From contig CAMBZK010000037.1 of assembly GCA_945872225.1 (NCBI GenBank), positions 1-9,378 on the forward strand: a DNA stretch of 9,378 nucleotides, read 5' to 3'. Made by a program: the position numbers and the translations under genes. Shown here in pieces: positions 1-5,887 of the stretch. Under the pieces are notes generated by a model. It saw nothing but the letters and a program-made list of their open reading frames with translations. It ran no database searches and was not told the DNA's origin. This stretch comes from a candidate division TM6 bacterium UASB124. Lineage in GTDB: Bacteria > Babelota > Babeliae > Babelales > RVW-14. Every line of letters starts with the position of its first letter. The stretch's first letter is position 1.

Positions 1-1428
1 GTGGCTGCTAGCGAAAAAGGCGGCATTACACAGCATTTGCGAGCATGGGAAGTTAAACACGCACAAGGTAAGATTGTGTTCCTTGATACGCCTGGCCACG
101 AAGCTTTTTCGTACATGCGTCAACAAGGGTCAAAAATTACTGACATTGCTATTTTGGTTGTTGCAGCTGATGACGGCATTATGCCTCAAACAGTTGAAGC
201 GCTTGAACACGCAAAAAAAGCAGGCGTGCCCATTATCGTAGCAATTAATAAAATTGATAAAGTTTCTTCCCCTTCTTCGATCGAAACCATCAAGCGTCAA
301 CTTGCGCAACATGATTTGATGCCAGAAGATTGGGGTGGTCAGACCATTATTGCACCAATCTCAGCAAAGACTGGGCAGGGTGTTGATCACTTGCTAGAAA
401 TGATCTTGCTGCAATCGCAAATGATGGATTTGAAGGCAACAACCGACAAGCCAGCACATGCGTTTATTCTTGAATCGCATATTGAAAAAGGCCTTGGGGC
501 TGTTGCAACTATTATTTGCCGCGAAGGCGTATTGCGCACCGGTGATTATTTCACCGTCGGTGCATGCTCCGGCAAGGTGCGTATTTTAATTGATACCCAT
601 GGCAAGAAAATTGCTGAAGCTGGACCATCAGTTCCTGCACAGTTGATCGGATTCGATTCTGTTGCTGGTCTTGGTGATGAGCTTTCAGTAGTGAGCCAGG
701 CTCAGTACAATAAAGTGCGCTCACAAAAGGTACAAGCAGAGCAAACATTCTCGGCGCCACAATTGGCTCCGGTTGTTTCTATGCAAAAAACGACGCAAGC
801 TGGTGCTAAAGCAAAAGTGATCAATCTTATTATTAAGACCGATACACGCGGATCAAAAGAGGCTGTAATGGGCTCTATTGATAAAGTAAGCAAGGCGCAT
901 AAAGAAATTAAGTGCCCGATTGTTATCGTAAATACTGGCATTGGCGATATTACCGAAGGTGATATTGAACTTGCAGAAGGTACGAATGCAATCATCCTTG
1001 GGTTGCATGTTAAGGTTGAAAAAAATGCACAATCTCTAGGCAAAGAGATGGGTGTTGATGTTCAGCTTTATGGCATTATTTATGAAATGATCGACTACTT
1101 GACCAAGTTGTTAATCTCCAAAAAAGAGATTCAATACACCTGGAATAAAGTTGGTGAAGCTAACGTTCTCAAGGTATTTGATATCAAGGGCGTTGGTGTT
1201 ATTGCTGGTTGCTATGCACGAGATGGTGTTATCAGCCGTGGTAATAAAGTCGAGTGTGTTCGTGGTGGCAAGAAAATTGGCGAAGGCAAAATTACTTCCC
1301 TCCAGCGCGATCGCAAAACCGTTAAAGAGGTCCATTCAGGTTATGAATGTGGCTTTACGGTTGAAGGTTTCAATGAGTGGAAAGAGGGCGATACTGTTCT
1401 CTGCTATGCAGAAACCAAAGTCGACTAG
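1..1428 (+). CDS. infB: Translation initiation factor IF-2, C-terminal part (5' end outside window)
   Basis: IF-2 is the GTPase that places initiator fMet-tRNA on the 30S subunit and promotes 50S joining in the cytoplasm. The reading frame is open at the left edge. The first codon, GTG, is an internal valine rather than a start, because it falls inside the G domain just before switch I (GGITQH, residues 7-12 of the visible part). The P-loop and the N-terminal region lie outside the window. Visible GTPase motifs are G3 DTPGHEAF (29-36), the IF-2 signature VVAADDGIMPQT (53-64), G4 NKID (83-86) and G5 SAK (121-123). The beta-barrel domain II, domain III and the C-terminal fMet-tRNA-binding domain follow, the last with GVIAGCY and a terminal GYECGF...EWKEGD segment. 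Small departures from the usual family sequence occur in domain III (GDITEGDIELA instead of the common GAITESDV type). The TAG stop is followed within 11 bp by an intrinsic terminator. Confidence 0.97.
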   Translation: MAASEKGGITQHLRAWEVKHAQGKIVFLDTPGHEAFSYMRQQGSKITDIAILVVAADDGIMPQTVEALEHAKKAGVPIIVAINKIDKVSSPSSIETIKRQLAQHDLMPEDWGGQTIIAPISAKTGQGVDHLLEMILLQSQMMDLKATTDKPAHAFILESHIEKGLGAVATIICREGVLRTGDYFTVGACSGKVRILIDTHGKKIAEAGPSVPAQLIGFDSVAGLGDELSVVSQAQYNKVRSQKVQAEQTFSAPQLAPVVSMQKTTQAGAKAKVINLIIKTDTRGSKEAVMGSIDKVSKAHKEIKCPIVIVNTGIGDITEGDIELAEGTNAIILGLHVKVEKNAQSLGKEMGVDVQLYGIIYEMIDYLTKLLISKKEIQYTWNKVGEANVLKVFDIKGVGVIAGCYARDGVISRGNKVECVRGGKKIGEGKITSLQRDRKTVKEVHSGYECGFTVEGFNEWKEGDTVLCYAETKVD

Positions 1429-1437
1429 AAAAATAAT

Positions 1438-1475
1438 AAAACCGCTTATCCTTAAGTGGGTAGGCGGTTTTTTCT
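1438..1475 (+). terminator. Intrinsic terminator after infB
   Basis: The arm AACCGCTTATCC (1440-1451) pairs with GGGTAGGCGGTT (1458-1469), giving a 12-bp stem with two G-U wobble pairs and a 6-nt loop. A six-T run (1468-1473) follows directly, with more T at 1475-1476. An A-run at 1438-1441 could extend the stem. Its position 11 bp after the infB stop indicates that infB transcription ends here and that lpxK needs its own promoter. Confidence 0.92.
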
Positions 1476-1513
1476 TGAAGCAATTCTTGCAGTTATTTAC
1501 GATTGTTTTTAAC

Positions 1514-1530
1514 CCGCTCCTCCTGAGCGG
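1514..1530 (+). other. Small hairpin in the lpxK leader
   Basis: CCGCTC (1514-1519) and GAGCGG (1525-1530) form a perfect 6-bp inverted repeat with a 5-nt loop. No T-run follows, so it is not a terminator. It abuts the upstream ATG at 1531 and would hide a ribosome site for that start, which supports initiation at 1564. A regulatory role is not shown. Confidence 0.4.
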
Positions 1531-1551
1531 ATGAGAAAAGTATGCCACTCT

Positions 1552-1555
1552 AGGA
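1552..1555 (+). promoter_or_regulatory. Ribosome binding site selecting the lpxK start at 1564
   Basis: AGGA lies 8 nt before the ATG at 1564. The longer in-frame ATG at 1531 has no purine-rich site at a suitable distance and directly follows a stable hairpin. Confidence 0.6.
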
Positions 1556-1563
1556 TCAAGTAC

Positions 1564-2685
1564 ATGATCTCGTTTCAACATTTCTTTAAAAATATTTTCA
1601 GCCATACTGCTCGGCAGCTACAACAATTTTTCAAACCCTTACTTTTTTTATTCCTGCTTCCGTGCGAGTATCTTTATCGCATGGGATTTTTTATTGTCCA
1701 AGCCCTGAAAAAATATTGCGGTCAAAAAACGGGTTACCCCTTCAAAATTATCAGCGTTGGGAATTTGTCTGTCGGTGGAACTGGAAAATCAGTAGTTGTC
1801 CCATTCCTGGTAAATTTGCTTGGTAGTGATCGATGTGCGATTGTGATGCGAGGATATGGCGGAACACAAGAGCGTGCGCCTGGTGCGATCCTGGTTTCCG
1901 ATGGAAATCACTTATTCTGTTCCGTTGCCGTAGCTGGTGACGAGGCAGTAATGCACGCAACGCAGTTGTCATGTCCGGTTGTTGTTGGGGCCAAGCGTGC
2001 CGATGCGTCTGATTTATTAAAAGTATCTCAGAATCAATCAATCGAATATGTTTTACTTGATGATGCCTACCAGCACCACTCGGTAAAAAAAGATATAGAC
2101 ATTGTGCTGCTCGATGCGCGCAAACCGTTTGATAATGGGCATTGTTTACCAGCAGGGCGCTTGCGCGAAAAAGACTTGTCACGGGCATCGATAATTATGA
2201 TGACGCATGCTGATAGAATCAGTTTTGAGCAGCGACAGGTCTTGCAAACCACCCTAGAGCAAAAAGTTCCAGCAATGCCAATTTTCTGGGGGTGCCATGT
2301 TGTTGATGGCTTGTCCCGAAACAATGAACAATTAGTTACGCTTGAAGACATTGCTAAGAAAAAAAGTGTGCTGGTTGTGGGTATTGGCAACCCTATCAAC
2401 GTGCAGCAATCTCTTGATCGGCTAGGGCTTACAGCTACGGCTTGCTTGACCTTTCCAAACCATGCGCCATACCGAGAACGTGATCTTGATTTTATAATGG
2501 AAGAAGCCCAATCTGCTGGTGCAATCGTCGTGATTACCACGACAAAAGATTGGGTTAAGCTTGCGCCATTTGTCTTGCAGTCGGGGTCAGTGTATGCACG
2601 ATTAACCTGGTGTGTCCTACGCGTTCGATATGAATTACTAGATCAGGCTGACGATGGCCGTCTCTCTAAATTATTATCTTCTTGA
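1564..2685 (+). CDS. lpxK: Tetraacyldisaccharide 4'-kinase LpxK (lipid A biosynthesis)
   Basis: LpxK is the inner-membrane kinase that phosphorylates the 4' position of tetraacyldisaccharide-1-phosphate to make lipid IVA. The start at 1564 (373 aa) is preferred because of an AGGA site 8 nt upstream; an in-frame ATG at 1531 would add 11 residues. Numbering from the longer form, the visible features are: a hydrophobic N-terminal membrane anchor (about 35-58); the Walker A region SVGNLSVGGTGKS (75-87); MRGYGG (106-111); GDE (136-138); the LpxK signature DDAYQHHSVKKDIDIVLLDA (177-196); LPAGRLRE (206-213); and a C-terminal TTTKDWVKL segment. The length is somewhat above the usual 320-350 aa. No other lipid A gene is in view. 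The last 43 bp overlap the tail of the convergent 161-aa gene. Identification is firm; only the start is uncertain. Confidence 0.94.
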   Translation: MISFQHFFKNIFSHTARQLQQFFKPLLFLFLLPCEYLYRMGFFIVQALKKYCGQKTGYPFKIISVGNLSVGGTGKSVVVPFLVNLLGSDRCAIVMRGYGGTQERAPGAILVSDGNHLFCSVAVAGDEAVMHATQLSCPVVVGAKRADASDLLKVSQNQSIEYVLLDDAYQHHSVKKDIDIVLLDARKPFDNGHCLPAGRLREKDLSRASIIMMTHADRISFEQRQVLQTTLEQKVPAMPIFWGCHVVDGLSRNNEQLVTLEDIAKKKSVLVVGIGNPINVQQSLDRLGLTATACLTFPNHAPYRERDLDFIMEEAQSAGAIVVITTTKDWVKLAPFVLQSGSVYARLTWCVLRVRYELLDQADDGRLSKLLSS

Positions 2686-3128
2686 AGGGTTATTTTTAGA
2701 GAAATAACGCGCCCACTTTTTTTCAAAGAGTATCTGTAGTCGGAAGTGTCCAAATAAAATTCGGTTCGACGGATAGCAAGAAAATCAGCAAACTTGACTG
2801 TGGTCTTGTTTTTAAATTTAACAGAATTGTAGGTAGTGGAGAGCTCCATGAGCCCCTTGATAAACTCCCTCTGCCAGGCGAGCGAATGCAGATCATACGG
2901 ACTCAGTTTATTAGTAATGAGTGATAGTGCCATCCGGTTAAAATGGTTCCGATCAAGGGTACTTGCAAGCCATGGGCCAATTAATTTTTTTTGTGCCTGA
3001 ACGAGAGGGTGTGTGTTTTCGTATTCAGTTGGTAGGATATATTGAATGTGTAAACACTCGTTTTGTGCGTAGCTTGGTTTATGGTTTGCAGCAAGCAGTA
3101 ACAATAATAAAAAAAATAGCTTTTTCAT
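2643..3128 (-). CDS. Unrecognised exported protein, 161 aa
   Basis: No family is recognised. The N-terminus is a clear Sec signal peptide: MKK, a run of leucines and phenylalanines, then a likely signal peptidase I site after SYA (residues 19-21). The mature protein of about 140 aa is soluble-looking, with one cysteine (C25), and rich in Lys, Asn, Thr and Ser. The likely location is periplasm or outside the cell. The ATG is supported by AGGTG 4 nt upstream. It starts 14 bp after the stop of the 233-aa exported protein gene, so the two are probably co-transcribed and may act together. Its last 43 bp run tail-to-tail into lpxK. A hand-counted line inside it (2761-2820) is 38% GC. A real gene is likely from signal peptide, ribosome site and spacing, but the function is unknown. 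Confidence 0.72.
   Translation of the reverse strand: MKKLFFLLLLLLAANHKPSYAQNECLHIQYILPTEYENTHPLVQAQKKLIGPWLASTLDRNHFNRMALSLITNKLSPYDLHSLAWQREFIKGLMELSTTYNSVKFKNKTTVKFADFLAIRRTEFYLDTSDYRYSLKKSGRVISLKITLQEDNNLERRPSSA
2689..2723 (+). terminator. Possible weak terminator after lpxK
   Basis: GTTATTT (2689-2695) and AAATAAC (2702-2708) form a 7-bp AT-rich stem with a 6-nt loop. A seven-T run comes at 2717-2723 after an 8-nt gap. The weak stem and the gap make it imperfect, but it begins 4 bp after the lpxK stop. It lies inside the opposing 161-aa coding region. Confidence 0.3.
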
Positions 3129-3142
3129 AAAACACCTATGGC

Positions 3143-3844
3143 TTATAAGTCAGCGGCTGCTGATGTTTTACCAGTTGTTATTTGTAAATCGAAATTGAAA
3201 ATACGCTGAAACTCCTCTAGGTGTGTTTTGTTTATTGAGAGATAAAGTATTTCTTCTTCTAGCTGAGTATTCCAACAGTAAAAACAATCAATATGGTCAT
3301 GTAGGTTAAATTTAGCGAGCAAAAGATCGATAAGCTTGTTCTCGTCATGTAAAGAAAGAATCTTGGGAAAAGATACGTGTGTATCAGGGCATCTAGTTTC
3401 GATCCATCCAGCTTTAATTCCTGTGAAAATTTGCTGTAATGCATTATGGAACTTATCAAGTGAACGGTCCTCTCCATCATTATACATGAGTCTTATGCCT
3501 TTGCCTTCCCAGCAATTAATTGATCTTATCGACCAGCTGTGAAGACCAAAGGAGATTTCTAATTCGGTGGATAGGAGATCTATTATTTTGCAATCATAGT
3601 CACACATAGGAGGTGGTAAAAGGAGTTCCTTAACATAGAAAGCCTTCCAATATCTCTCGCTTAGTGTTGCCTCTTGCAGGTCTAGCTGTTGTGCGAGATA
3701 GGTGTAGTAACCAGGTATATCATCAAGCGTTTCTTCTATTGATGGCCAGGCAATTTCTTCTTCAGGGCCTTCTGGCATTGTTGCCGCTGGGGATGATGAA
3801 AAAAATAAGATCGCTACCACTAAAAGATTGATCACGGGTTTCAT
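3143..3844 (-). CDS. Unrecognised exported protein, 233 aa, six cysteines
   Basis: No family is recognised. Residues 1-20 form a Sec signal peptide (MKP, hydrophobic core, then FFSSSPA with a likely cleavage after A20). The mature part has six cysteines at 81, 85, 111, 152, 187 and 190, including a CxxxC and a CxxC pair. Three disulfides in an oxidising compartment are possible, or metal binding. Acidic residues are common just after the signal peptide, and predicted helices dominate. The start is supported by GAGGGT 5 nt upstream of the ATG. It is the first gene of a two-gene minus-strand operon with the 161-aa exported protein gene and is transcribed divergently from the sugar-phosphate transferase. 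Base composition is low (19 of 60 G+C at 3181-3240 and 21 of 60 at 3541-3600), unlike the neighbouring core genes. Function unknown. Confidence 0.75.
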   Translation of the reverse strand: MKPVINLLVVAILFFSSSPAATMPEGPEEEIAWPSIEETLDDIPGYYTYLAQQLDLQEATLSERYWKAFYVKELLLPPPMCDYDCKIIDLLSTELEISFGLHSWSIRSINCWEGKGIRLMYNDGEDRSLDKFHNALQQIFTGIKAGWIETRCPDTHVSFPKILSLHDENKLIDLLLAKFNLHDHIDCFYCWNTQLEEEILYLSINKTHLEEFQRIFNFDLQITTGKTSAAADL

Positions 3845-3872
3845 ATTTTACCCTCTGTACATTTTTATTGAC

Positions 3873-3899
3873 GTCCACAAGTCTTTTTAGCAGTCCACA
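3873..3899. repeat. Direct repeat GTCCACA, 20 bp apart
   Basis: GTCCACA occurs at 3873-3879 and again at 3893-3899. The 20-bp phase is about two helical turns, so both copies face the same side of the DNA. They lie 29-55 bp upstream of the 233-aa gene start, where its promoter should be. This could be an operator for a dimeric regulator, or chance: the copies are only 7 bp, and they are not good DnaA boxes. Confidence 0.3.
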
Positions 3900-3942
3900 G
3901 CTTATCACTGTTTTCATTCTCCCGGAAAGAGAAAGCACACGA

Positions 3943-3970
3943 TTGCTTTTTGAGGCTTGCGCGGTATAGT
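3943..3970 (+). promoter_or_regulatory. Probable sigma70-type promoter for the sugar-phosphate transferase gene
   Basis: TTGCTT (3943-3948) and TATAGT (3965-3970) are separated by 16 bp and lie 36 bp before the ATG at 4007. The -10 box matches the consensus at five of six positions, and the -35 keeps TTG. It is the only good promoter candidate in this divergent intergenic region. Confidence 0.55.
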
Positions 3971-4006
3971 AAAAAGAGGTGCTTGAAGTTTTAAAAAGGA
4001 GCTCTC

Positions 4007-5062
4007 ATGCATGCAGTACTCTTGCGGCATTGTTTTGCCGGCCTTACATCGTTTTTACTTGGTTTATACCTGGTGCCCATTGTTATCAAAGCGGCGCTTA
4101 AAATTGGTTTTATGGATGCGCCTGATGGTCGATTGAAGTTGCAAAAGCAACCAGTCGCTTACCTTGGTGGCGTGGCGATTTATATCCCCTTTATTACCGT
4201 GCTTGGGTTATCATTCCCCTTTGATAACTGCGTCCTCTGGCTTTTATTGGGCGTAACGCTCTTGCTCTTTGTTGGTTTGATCGATGATTTAAAAGTGCTC
4301 AAGCCACGACAAAAATTCTTCGGACAATTTCTTGCAACACTCTGTTTTCTTAAGGGCGGCTTTTCACTCAAAGCGCCGTTTATGCACTCAATAATGCACT
4401 GTAGTGCATCGTTGTTGTGGTTGTTGACCGTGATCAATGCACTCAATTTAGTTGATGTTATGGACGGGTTGTGTGGTACCGTGGCGCTGTGCGCTGCGAT
4501 TGTATTTTTTATCTTTGCACTTCTGCAAAAAGCCTACACAGTGAGCTTGCTGCTCATTACATTTATTGGCTCTCTCGCGGCATTTTTAATGTACAACAAG
4601 CCCAATGCGCGTATCTATCTAGGTGATGCAGGGTCAATGTTTATTGGTGGCTTTTTAGCAGCGGTACCGTTGTTGCTCACCTGGGACCCGACCATTTTTT
4701 CGATATCGCTCAGTAGTGTTTTTTATGAATCTTGGATCAGGCCGCTGTGTGAAATTTTCTTCATTCCAGCCCTTGTACTGGGCGTGCCGCTACTTGAAGT
4801 TATTGGGCTCTTTATTATCAGGACCAAGATTGGGATTCCATTTTATAATGGCAGCCCACATCATTTTTCTATTTACCTGCAGAAGCGTGGTTGGTCAAAG
4901 TGGGGCGTACTGCTTTTCTCGGTGCATGCGTCGATTGCCATGGCTTTGCTAGCGTTCTTACTGGCAACCCGTGCCGTCAGTTTTTATGTTTTACTTGCCG
5001 GTTTTTTGACCGTTATCGCCAGTTGGGTCTATCTTATTTTTCTCAAAAAAGTATCACCATAG
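4007..5062 (+). CDS. Polyprenyl-phosphate sugar-1-phosphate transferase (WecA/MraY superfamily, glycosyltransferase family 4)
   Basis: Integral inner-membrane enzymes of this family move a HexNAc-1-phosphate (or MurNAc-pentapeptide phosphate) from a UDP-sugar to undecaprenyl phosphate, the first membrane step of O-antigen, capsule, teichoic acid or peptidoglycan synthesis. Visible motifs: DAPDGR...PVAYLGG on the first cytoplasmic loop (37-55); the metal site GLIDDL (90-95, D93/D94); NALNLVDVMDG (144-154, D150/D153); YLGDAGSMFIGG (204-215); and a GSPHH loop (282-286) followed by LQKRGWS. About ten hydrophobic segments fill the rest, and 351 aa is the usual size. The short histidine loop and the overall pattern fit WecA/TagO-type GlcNAc-1-P transferases better than MraY, but the sugar cannot be read from sequence. 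AAGGAG lies 5 nt before the ATG. No sugar-transfer genes neighbour it; the convergent 86-aa gene ends 9 bp away. Confidence 0.9.
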   Translation: MHAVLLRHCFAGLTSFLLGLYLVPIVIKAALKIGFMDAPDGRLKLQKQPVAYLGGVAIYIPFITVLGLSFPFDNCVLWLLLGVTLLLFVGLIDDLKVLKPRQKFFGQFLATLCFLKGGFSLKAPFMHSIMHCSASLLWLLTVINALNLVDVMDGLCGTVALCAAIVFFIFALLQKAYTVSLLLITFIGSLAAFLMYNKPNARIYLGDAGSMFIGGFLAAVPLLLTWDPTIFSISLSSVFYESWIRPLCEIFFIPALVLGVPLLEVIGLFIIRTKIGIPFYNGSPHHFSIYLQKRGWSKWGVLLFSVHASIAMALLAFLLATRAVSFYVLLAGFLTVIASWVYLIFLKKVSP

Positions 5063-5071
5063 TTTTTAAAG

Positions 5072-5332
5072 CTATTGATCTTGGGGCAACCCAGCAGAAG
5101 GGGTTTCTGTCGCTACTTTTTCTGAGCAACACATGAAGCGCCAAAATAGGTAACACAAACAGGGGTCGCTAGGAACTCTTGTTTGCGGCCCTAGTTCTTG
5201 TTGCTTATTATCATCAATAATAACGTGTATTCGCCGACGCGGGACCGCTTCCATTGCTACTTGAGTAGGGTGATTTTCTGCGGTGAGTGACGAGTATATA
5301 ATGAGTGTAATGAGGAGGTATGCCGGCACCAT
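5072..5332 (-). CDS. Unrecognised small exported protein, 86 aa
   Basis: No family is recognised. The first 18 residues look like a short Sec signal peptide (MVPAYLLITLIIYSSLTA) with a plausible cleavage before ENHP. The mature part of about 68 aa has a basic patch (PRRR, 31-34) and four cysteines crowded near the C-terminus (58, 60, 68, 69: CLC and CC). The ATG follows the stop of the 184-aa gene directly (TAAATG) and has a strong GAGGGAG site 5 nt upstream, so it is almost certainly co-translated with that gene. It is the last gene of the minus-strand cluster and ends 9 bp from the opposing transferase gene. It is small enough for chance to remain possible, but ribosome site, signal peptide and coupling all agree. 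Confidence 0.6.
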   Translation of the reverse strand: MVPAYLLITLIIYSSLTAENHPTQVAMEAVPRRRIHVIIDDNKQQELGPQTRVPSDPCLCYLFWRFMCCSEKVATETPSAGLPQDQ

Positions 5333-5887
5333 TTAGTCTCCCTCTTCAAGCGATGCACCGAGTTCTGTTAATTCTTTAAGCACCGCATGAGTACAAAATA
5401 GAGCTAACGATTCGCTGGTTGCTTCTATCTCTTCCTCTAGACATCGATTGAAACAGTTTGTAATAAAAAGTGGTGTAAATATCTGCATGTATGATACGAA
5501 TTTTTTATCAGTAATAGCGCTAGCCGGTAGGCAGCGCCCTCTCAAAGCCTTTTTTTTTGCAGGGCTGTAATAAACCCAAGAGAAGCATTTATTGCTAAAC
5601 GCGGTGTGCACTTCTTTATGGGCTATTGCTTGGATGATAATATTGTTTTCTGGAGAAATTACCGATAAATCACTTGTTCGAGGCTCTGAAATTATTTTGA
5701 ACTCCTCACTCTTGGTGGAGTCAATAGCCTTTGAGCTAATTTTTAGCACTTGTAGAGTTAGAGGCACCGTGGCATCTATGTGGCAGTGAATATTCTCCGC
5801 AGAGAGCGCTCTGTGAGGACTTGGGCTAGTGGCAAAAGATGGTACAAAAAACAAAACATTAATTAGGAGGTGGAATGTTAAACTCAT
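5333..5887 (-). CDS. Unrecognised exported protein, 184 aa, six cysteines
   Basis: No family is recognised. Residues 1-19 form a signal peptide (MSLTFHLLINVLFF core, then VPSFA) with likely cleavage after A19. The mature part has six cysteines (35, 101, 119, 145, 149, 165), including a CxxxC pair, compatible with three disulfides outside the cytoplasm. It ends in an acidic stretch (ELGASLEEGD). The start ATG overlaps the stop of the HD-lipoprotein gene by one base (TAATG), and no good ribosome site precedes it, so translation probably depends on re-initiation after the upstream gene. The 86-aa gene follows with no gap. Base composition is low (19 of 60 G+C at 5641-5700, 17 of 60 at 5461-5520) compared with nfo. 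Size, cysteine number and signal peptide recall the 233-aa protein, but no clear sequence similarity is seen. Confidence 0.7.
   Translation of the reverse strand: MSLTFHLLINVLFFVPSFATSPSPHRALSAENIHCHIDATVPLTLQVLKISSKAIDSTKSEEFKIISEPRTSDLSVISPENNIIIQAIAHKEVHTAFSNKCFSWVYYSPAKKKALRGRCLPASAITDKKFVSYMQIFTPLFITNCFNRCLEEEIEATSESLALFCTHAVLKELTELGASLEEGD
5338..5344 (-). promoter_or_regulatory. Strong ribosome binding site for the 86-aa exported protein
   Basis: GAGGGAG on the minus strand ends 5 nt before the ATG at 5332 and lies within the last codons of the 184-aa gene. It supports the small gene as real. Confidence 0.6.

Noticed and set aside
1151..1534. Plus-strand 127-codon ORF overlapping the end of infB
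   Set aside because: It runs in another frame inside conserved infB and across its terminator. It is a shadow ORF.
3873..3899. GTCCACA copies as DnaA boxes of an origin
   Set aside because: They differ from TTATCCACA in the first three bases, only two copies are present, and there is no dnaA, dnaN or AT-rich unwinding region nearby.
5063..5130. Terminator between the convergent transferase and 86-aa genes
   Set aside because: Only a 5-bp CAGAA/TTCTG stem without a directly following T-run is visible, inside the 86-aa coding region. It is too weak to call.
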